64,000 nt of DNA from Thalassia testudinum (lineage: Eukaryota > Streptophyta > Magnoliopsida > Alismatales > Hydrocharitaceae): positions 137,136,501-137,200,500 of the forward strand of contig JAZHRO010000036.1 in assembly GCA_037157565.1 (NCBI GenBank), in the 5' to 3' direction. This document shows positions 58,299-64,000 of the stretch, piece by piece; positions within the stretch are counted from its first letter, which is position 1; the number at the start of each line of letters is the position of its first letter. The position numbers were made by a program, and so were the translations under genes. The notes beneath the pieces are model-generated. The model was not told the DNA's origin. It worked only from the letters and a program-made list of their open reading frames with translations, and ran no database searches.

Positions 58299-58681
58299 TA
58301 AATTTACAGATAATCACTTCCCTCTCCTTTTCCTTACCCTCATTTACCCATGATCGAACTTTCCTTTTCCTTCCTATCCAAATCCTCCCTCTTCCCTTTC
58401 CCTCCCTTTCTAATCTTTCAATCCAAACGGAGGTCATTTTAGAACCTTTTCTCTCCTCCCTTAATATCCAAACCGCTGCTCCGGGAGAAAACAGAAGCAC
58501 TCATCCTGCCCGCATGGAGGAACAGTGGGGACTCGTAAGTTTGTCTGCACCACATGGAGGACTGCTGTGTGGGAGTTGGCTAATTCCTTCCCCACTCTGC
58601 TCGGGTTCTTGGTCATAGAAAAGAAGAAAAGAAGGAGAAGAAGCACTCATCCCATTCCACAGTCTCTCCTCACTCACTACA

Positions 58682-59020
58682 ATGGCGCTCTTCTCCTTCT
58701 TAGGGGGGGCGGCCCCCCCTCCCGCGTTCGTCTGCCGCGCCACCAGCCCCCACGCGCAGGATGCCGCGCACATCCGTCGCGCGGCTGAGATCGCGGACCT
58801 CTCCGCGGGGAAGGCGTCGCCGCACCCGAACTTCGGGTGCGTGATCGCGCGTGGGGGCGACGTCGCCGGGGAGGGCTTCCTCTACGCGGAGGGCACCAAG
58901 TGCGCGGAGCTCCAGGCCGTCGAGGCCGCGGGGGATTTCTCCCGTGGCGCCACCGCCTACCTCAACCTCGAGCCCGGCGACTGCTACGGCGACGTCACCC
59001 CCGTCTCCTCTCTTGTCCAG
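58682..59020 (+). CDS. PYRR: Plant PYRR/PHS1, exon 1 (riboflavin biosynthesis reductase, pseudo-deaminase domain)
   Basis: The exon encodes 113 residues: a short plastid-targeting-like N-terminus (MALFSFLGG...FVCRATSPHAQ), then a RibD/cytidine-deaminase fold start (AHIRRAAEIADLSAGKASPH, PNFGCVIARGG) through LEPGDCYGDVTPVSSLVQ. Active deaminases have HAE, PCxxxG and PPC here. This protein has CAE, EPGDCYG and TPVSS, so all three zinc ligand positions are changed. That is the known signature of plant PYRR (Arabidopsis PHS1), whose working part is the C-terminal reductase that reduces the ribosylamino-pyrimidine intermediate of riboflavin synthesis in plastids. A CAG|GT donor follows at 59020/59021, where the family continues with AGISRVV, not present in the window. 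The exon is strikingly GC-rich. ATG context CTACAATGGCG is good. The reductase and the YbiA-like domain would lie beyond 64000. Confidence 0.85.
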
Positions 59021-59248
59021 GTCCATCATCACTTCTACCCCACGCTTCTCTCGCGTTTGGAATATTTCCACGATAGAGCGAAGGCAACGAACTTGATTAG
59101 GCTGTTGTGAATAGGTCTTATTGATACTTGATATAGCTATGAAGTGTTGAAAGCTGGTGAAATGGCGAAGGCGATGGGAAGGTTGATGAGGATGAATGAT
59201 CTCCAAGGCAACATAGGATGTGAAATGGTCTAGATCTCCTTAGCTTGA

Positions 59249-59815
59249 TTTTTTTTTTTTTTTAAATATATATAGTAGATGCATTAATAAACTAACTACT
59301 AAAGTAAAATGTTAGAAGAAGCTACTTCAACCCCTCTTCAACTCTGCTGCAATTGCTAGGACGCCATTAATTTACGCTGAACCCCCTTGAAAATGACCTC
59401 ATTAGCCTCCAACCAAATAGCCCATAGCGGAGCAGAAGGGGCAGCCCGTTTATGATTGGATTGACATATCCAACCTTCATAACTGTGCTAGAAAGAAAGC
59501 ACAACCAAACACATCAACCTAGGGGATGGATGATCTCGTCCAGACCTACCAGCGAAAGGACATGCAAAAAAAGAAAAGAAAAAGTTGATTATAGTTCTCC
59601 AGGGACTCTTCACACAGAAGATAGGGGAATCGTCACTTTCAGGGAAATCTTCTCCTAATAGGCTTCTGTTGGGATGCCCTCTCTCCAAAACAGTCACACA
59701 AAGACTTTTAGCTTCAAAGGGGTCTTAGTCTTCAAGATTAGTCTACATCCCCTAACTAAATCTACATCCCACCTCATAAACAAACCTCTAAAGCTCCTTT
59801 CATGTTATTTTATTG
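59249..59815 (-). mobile_element. 5'-truncated LINE (L1-like) with poly(A) tail
   Basis: The minus strand reads TKTPLKLKVFVWLFWREG, LCEESLEN, ACPFAG, and APLWAIWLEANEVIFKGVQR, the zinc-knuckle-like zf-RVT region at the end of plant LINE reverse transcriptases. About 150 bp further on is a run of 15 A (minus strand; 59249-59263), the 3' tail. Only this 3' end was copied, as usual for target-primed insertion. Stops and frameshifts are present. The junction on the right (near 59815) is not exact because it meets copia sequence. Confidence 0.7.
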
Positions 59816-60429
59816 CAAGAGACAAAATTAAAGGCATGTTTAGCAAGGATTTGGAGTTTGGTTGGGGCAAATGATGGATATATTTTGATGTGCTACACTT
59901 GCTTCGCCATTTAGGATGACAACTGGTGGCATTGGATGCTGATCTTCCTAGTGTGTTGAGGGGAACTCGTGTCTTATTTGTGGTGCTTGTTTAGCGTGCT
60001 TTGTTCATGGAACCATTGGCAATATAGGAAGTTGCTTGGTTATCACACTACATCTCCATGGCCCATTCAACTTAGACCTACAAGCTTGATAAGATAGAGC
60101 ATATCCACATTAATTCTGCAACTGTCGGTGCCATAACCTCTGACATCATTGCCTGCTTCTTACTTCTCCACACCACTAAATATCTAGTCATTATAAGTGC
60201 GAAACCCACTCGTGGATTTCCTATCCACATAATAGTCAGCATAGTCTACTACCACATATGCTCCATTATCAAATGAAGTACCCTTTGTAAATAACATTTC
60301 CTTTCTAGGGGAAGACTTCAGATATCTCAACACCATCAATGTTGCATCCCAATGAGCCTTAGTAGGCTTATCCACAGGTTGACTTAATTTCCCAACTATG
60401 AAGGAGATGCCAGGTTGAGTAATGGTTGA

Positions 60430-60680
60430 TGTGAGAGAATTAAGTGGTTGTTTAGTGCCACATTGGAAAGTGTCGGCTTTGCGTGTGAGTGGTGGCTTAT
60501 AAATAGGCGTGTACTCCTCCCATTTACCTTCGAGAAGAAATACAGAGAAATCACGCCCATAGGACGCTTCTCCTGTGGTTTTCTCCCCGCTCCTTGTGAG
60601 TGGGGTTTTCACGTAAATCCAAGCGTTCTTCATATCTTTTATGCTTTGATATATGCTTCCGCTTTATTTTAGATTTCAAC
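60430..60680 (+). repeat. 5' LTR of element G
   Basis: Starts TGTGAGAGAATTAAG, ends TTTAGATTTCAAC directly before the primer-binding site. Confidence 0.85.
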
Positions 60681-60695
60681 TTGGTATCAGAGCAG
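60681..60695 (+). other. Primer-binding site, tRNA-Met type (G)
   Basis: TTGGTATCAGAGCAG, matching the complement of the tRNA-Met 3' end (TGGTATCAGAGC). Confidence 0.85.
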
Positions 60696-61519
60696 TTTTT
60701 TCTTGGGGTATCATTTCATTATTTTTAGATTATCAAGTTTATCTTTCTTGGGAGTTTTGTTTGTCTGAGGAGAAGATGAAGAGGAGGAGATTGATCCTCC
60801 TGGAGACGGAGGTGCCCCCTTGCGATGCAATGACCCCAAGGCTGCAGAGGTGACGTGCCAGCAATGCGGAGGCCTCATCAGGCGGCACTATAGCGCCCTT
60901 GCACGACTGAGTGTCAACGGCGATGTCGTTCTCGATGGAGAAGCACACGCAGACTGAAGTGCGAGGGTTGGCGGCGCTCCGCTGCTGCTTACTGCCCTTG
61001 TAAGGCGTCGACCTTAGGGCTTGTGTCCTTCGTGAGGGGTTGCGATCCTCCAAGGCACGCGAGGTGGTGATTGCGGAGTTGTTCTCGCCTACAGAGAAGA
61101 GGCGGCGCAGTGACGAGATGATGGCGACGCTAGGGCATGTGCGTGAGAGATGGAGATCTCGCATCATGTGATCGCACATGATGGTTGAGATCTCTTGACG
61201 TCGATCTTGCAATGGCGCGACGATGATCTTGGCACAGATCTTGTGAGGACCGTTGGCGCATGTGTTCAACGATGGAGGCGCTGCGCTGGAAAGCGAGGAG
61301 TAGGGATCTGCTCTCGAGGGCCCGCTTGGAGAGGCGAGCTGATTCAACTGCGCTCGCGGTACCCACTGGTGCAGGAGGACGGTGGAGCTCTCTCGTGGTT
61401 TTGACCTGTAATTGCATTGCTGCTTTATTGGGTTCTCACCAACCCTAAAGGGAGATAAATGACTTTTGGTTAATCGTAAATTTTATCTTCTCTTTCCTTA
61501 TCTATATTTGTCAGAGAAA

Positions 61520-61700
61520 GATGAGTAAAAAAAGGAAGATAGTAAAAAAAAAAGAGAGAAGGAAAAAAAAGGAAGAAAAAAAGAAAGAAAGAACAATGAA
61601 AAAAATAAAAGAGAAGAAAAAAAAAGAATGGCACGCAAAAAAAAAGGGAAGAAAAGAAAAGGAGAAAAAAAGGAGAAAAAAAGAAAAAAAAGATAAAAAA
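61520..61700 (+). repeat. Purine-rich low-complexity tract in element G
   Basis: Nearly pure A and G on the plus strand (AAAGAAAGAAGG-type). The Lys-rich open frame it produces (61521-61757) is compositional and not counted as a gene. Confidence 0.8.
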
Positions 61701-62237
61701 ATGATGATGGGGTTTATGGTTGAGAGAAGATGTGGAGAAGTCTTCTTTAGTTTTTAATATTTTATTTTCTTCTTGTCATTATTTTTTCTCCCATACGAGT
61801 ATGGGAGAAAGGGGGAGTGTGGAAGCCATTATAGTCACTCCTGTTTGGTAGTCCCTTTATTGCAGTCCTAAGGCACGATAGCATCCTCTAGCAGTTGAGG
61901 TGACATCGGATACCGCTACGGACTTGTTTAGTAGCTGATCTTCACATGGGAAACCAAGCTCTGGGATGTCTAGAGTTTTGAGGTCTCCAGAGAGAGGGAG
62001 ATCCATTTTTTGAGGTCCTCAGAAGAAGGGCCAAGTCGGTTTCTATGTGGGAGATGTAGCTTCGTGATCTTCAGAGGAAGATCCTTTTCAGGGATATTGA
62101 ATGGGGAACCATCAGCACCAGATCTTCAGAGACAGCCACAGATCTTTCAACAGCTCCAGCCTTTGTTCCTGCCTGTGTAAAGTGGGTTTCTTTGTGTTAC
62201 AAGTTGAGCATTCCATGCTTCAGCTTGAGGGGGAGTG

Positions 62238-62487
62238 TTGAGAGAATTGAGTGGTTGTTTAGTACCACATTGGAAAGTGTGGGCTTTGCGTGTGAGTGGT
62301 AGCCTATAAATAGGTGTGTACTTCTCCCATTTACCTTCGAGAAGAAATACAGAGAAATCATGCCCATAGGGTGCCTCTCCCGTGGTTTTCTCCCTGTTCC
62401 TTGTGAGTGGGGTTTCCACGTAAATCCAAGTGTTCTTCATATCTTTTATGTTTTGATATATGCTTCCGCTTTATTTTAGATTTCAAC
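62238..62487 (+). repeat. 3' LTR of element G
   Basis: Starts TGTTGAGAGAATTGAG after the polypurine tract CTTGAGGGGGAG and ends TTTAGATTTCAAC, then the target duplication. Confidence 0.85.
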
Positions 62488-63627
62488 GGTTGACTATAAG
62501 AGTTTTCCTACAAGGCACTTATACTCGTGAGCATCGACAACTTTTGATGTATTATCATAGAGATGGATTTTAGATTCATAGGAATATGAGCTAGCTTGGG
62601 ACCTAACATTCCTATCTCTTGCAGTAAATTTGTGACATTTTCTTTAAGATAAGACCACCCTCTAGTAAGGGCAATTTCTATCCCCAGAAAATATCGAAGA
62701 GGGCCAACGAGAATGATGTCATTATGTGCGGGCACTTCTTTGAATTGCATGTCCTATACATTATCATCAACGAGAATGATGCCATCCACATAAGCCAACA
62801 TCACTACTAGTCCCCACATTATCCTATATACAAATAGGGAATGATCCAAGGATGATCTATAGAAGCCAAGAGTATCTACCACCTTAGGAAGTTTTTGGAA
62901 CTATGCCCTAGGTTTGTGTTCCAGGCCATGGATCCCCTTGCCAAGGTGACATGCCTTCTAACACTCTCCTTAAGACTCAAAGTGTAGTGGTTGCTGCATG
63001 TAGATCACCTTCTTGAGATCATCGTAAAAAAAAAAAAAAATTCTTCACATCTAGTTGGTATAGAGGCCAATCTTACTAACAGTCATTGAAGTCTACCTTA
63101 TAGTTGAGATGAATATCTTGACAACAAGCTTGGCCTTGTATCTAATAATGGATCCTTTTAGATTGTGCTTTAGAATGAAGGCCAATGTAGACCCCACCAT
63201 CATGGTATCAAATGGTGGGCTAGTAAGCTGCCATGTATCGTGAGAGGTAAGAGCACACATATCCTTTATAGCTTGTCTTTATTGTGGGTCAAGTAATACT
63301 TGATGGTAGAATGTAGGAATGAGCATTGTAGATGTTGCTTAGGAGAATTACTTGAAGGAGGATCTAAGACATGCTATAGAGACTTACCTGAAAATGGGAT
63401 GCATTAGGCAATTGCAGGAAGTCTTTTGGAAGGCTATTAGTAGGTTCAAGTTTGTCCTATCATCACAACTATCTCCGCCAACCACCTATTCATATGTAGC
63501 TAAGGTATTTGCCACCTAAGTGCTTGAAGTATCACTAACCACCATATCGTTACTACCTTCAAAATCTTCACTTACCTTTAGAGATGATTGTTATGTAAGT
63601 TAAAAAGGGAAAGGAACCATTGTAGGT

Positions 63628-64000
63628 GTTGGGAATAAAAGCCATGTGGGTAGCCACATGGCAGTGTCAAGAAGGCCTAACAAGGTCGGCGGCTAGAGGG
63701 TCCAAGGGACCAAGTTTGGGTCTTGCTTTTGAGTTAAGTTTGTTATTTTTAGAAAAATTATTTTAGGAAATAGTTTTGGATTTGGTTTATATTTAGAGAT
63801 AAGTTCTTTTTTATTTTAGAAGATAATGTTTGTTTCTAAATTAGTGGGATATATTCTTTATATAAAAGAGTCTTCCCTTTTGTAATCAATTTGAGTTATA
63901 AAAATATTTCCAACATTTATTCAAGACTCCTCTCCTTTCTCTCTTTTTCCACATAGTCAGCCACATTGGCCTGCCACCTAGACCAGTCGGCCTCCTTAAG
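63628..64000 (+). mobile_element. Start of a copia-type LTR, cut by window end (probable)
   Basis: TGTTGGGAATAAAAGCC begins a block that has a promoter box TATATAAAAG near 63859 and then TTGTAATCAATTTGAGTTATAAA, the style of short copia LTRs. Its plus orientation differs from that of H, so it is a separate element. The other end and any interior lie beyond the window, so this is tentative. Confidence 0.45.

Larger units (their letters stand above)
60425..62493 (+). mobile_element. Compact non-autonomous LTR element G
   Basis: The element runs 60430 to about 62488 and sits inside the copia remnant H, with GTTGA on both sides (60425-60429 and 62489-62493). Two LTRs of about 250 bp (60430-60680 and about 62238-62487) share some 93% identity; by eye about 17 differences, nearly all transitions. 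Each has a TATAAATA box (60498-60505 in the first). The first is followed by TTGGTATCAGAGCAG, a tRNA-Met primer site (60681-60695). The second is preceded by CTTGAGGGGGAG, a polypurine tract. The 1.55-kb interior is GC-rich (60770-61440) then purine-rich (61520-61700), with no gag or pol. It must have been mobilised by another copia element. Confidence 0.88.
59816..63600 (-). mobile_element. Ale/Retrofit-like copia pol remnant (H), split by element G
   Basis: The minus strand, from right to left, gives the reverse transcriptase (IKDMCALTSHDTWQL, SIIRYKAKLVVK near 63150, DWPLYQLDVKN, IYMQQPLHFES, GLEHKPRA then a stop for Trp) and the palm motif MLAYVDGIILVDD near 62785, where YVDD is usual. 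It continues VGPLRYFLGIEIALTRG. Beyond insertion G follow ITQPGISFIVGKLSQPVDKP, AHWDATLMVLRYLKSSP, DRKSTSGFR, and the RNase H VVWRSKKQAMMSEVMAPTVA with DNQATSYIA. The end reads HIKIYPSFAPT near 59890. Many stops and a mutated catalytic aspartate show it is dead. LTRs were not identified. Confidence 0.8.
59021..64000 (+). other. First intron of PYRR/PHS1 (start), filled with transposons
   Basis: After the donor GT at 59021 I find no continuation of the gene to the window end. The intron is therefore at least 4.98 kb. It holds a LINE fragment, a copia element, a compact LTR element and the start of another LTR. If the exon were a truncated gene copy, this would instead be intergenic. The intact frame and correct donor favour a real gene. 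Confidence 0.6.

Noticed and set aside
58525..59206. Alternative frames overlapping PYRR exon 1, up to 168 codons on the minus strand
   Set aside because: They are shadows of a GC-rich coding exon. Only the plus-strand frame from 58682 matches a known family.
61521..61757. Lys-rich open frame of 78 codons
   Set aside because: Entirely made of an A/G low-complexity tract in the non-coding interior of element G.

Overview
The window is plant nuclear DNA, most likely from a large repeat-rich genome. One host gene is recognisable: at 58682 a very GC-rich first exon starts that matches the N-terminal half of plant PYRR/PHS1, the riboflavin-pathway reductase with a dead deaminase domain. The strong GC bias of that exon against AT-rich flanks is typical of monocots, especially commelinids. 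This lineage call is an inference and no species is claimed. Almost everything else is transposon-derived.

Layout. 1-3090: decayed SIRE/Maximus-like copia (minus strand) with one LTR. 3091-7718: solo LTR of a family called A here, itself holding a solo LTR of family B (5364-7113). 8659-10474: a diverged B-type solo LTR. 10740-12606: a SIRE-like copia 5' end (LTR, primer-binding site, broken gag; minus). 13280-17700: unidentified repeat DNA split by a small solo LTR (C', 13901-14456) and a family-D solo LTR (14641-17220, plus strand). 17700-21470: intergenic DNA with MITE-like pieces and an array of short palindromic words.

23703-50053: one old minus-strand Ty3/gypsy element of the Tat/Retand type (element C), torn open by later insertions. 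Reading along its coding strand: 5' LTR 49480-50053; gag first part 48297-49417; insertion of a whole element B (33877-48291, target duplication ATCTT); gag second part 33096-33871; a truncated LTR-plus-primer-site insertion F (about 30966-33095); reverse transcriptase 29508-30965; a family-D LTR (27012-29502, duplication GGCGA); RNase H and integrase 25697-27011; an LTR-like insertion E (about 24035-25696); integrase C-terminus 23703-24034; then another family-D LTR abutting it. Element B carries further insertions: A solo LTRs in its 3' LTR (34044-36426, duplication TTTTA) and in its interior (39835-42531, duplication TTATC), and a D-type LTR at 42628-45523.

50059-58260: intergenic DNA with remnants of a PIF/Harbinger transposon (DDE transposase 51624-52316 and Myb/SANT-like protein 56830-57376, both plus). 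58682-64000: PYRR/PHS1 exon 1 and the start of a long first intron filled by a 5'-truncated LINE, an Ale/Retrofit-like copia (minus), a compact non-autonomous LTR element inside that copia (60430-62488), and the start of another LTR at 63628.

Family letters A-J are labels for this report only. Boundaries were found by eye from TG...CA ends and 5-bp duplications. Clade names come from protein motifs and primer-binding sites, not from searches. I found no convincing new enzymatic or defence system. The most unusual items are the arrays of short palindromic words in unrelated LTRs, an unidentified degenerate reading frame inside element B, and the family-A LTRs, for which no internal region is seen.
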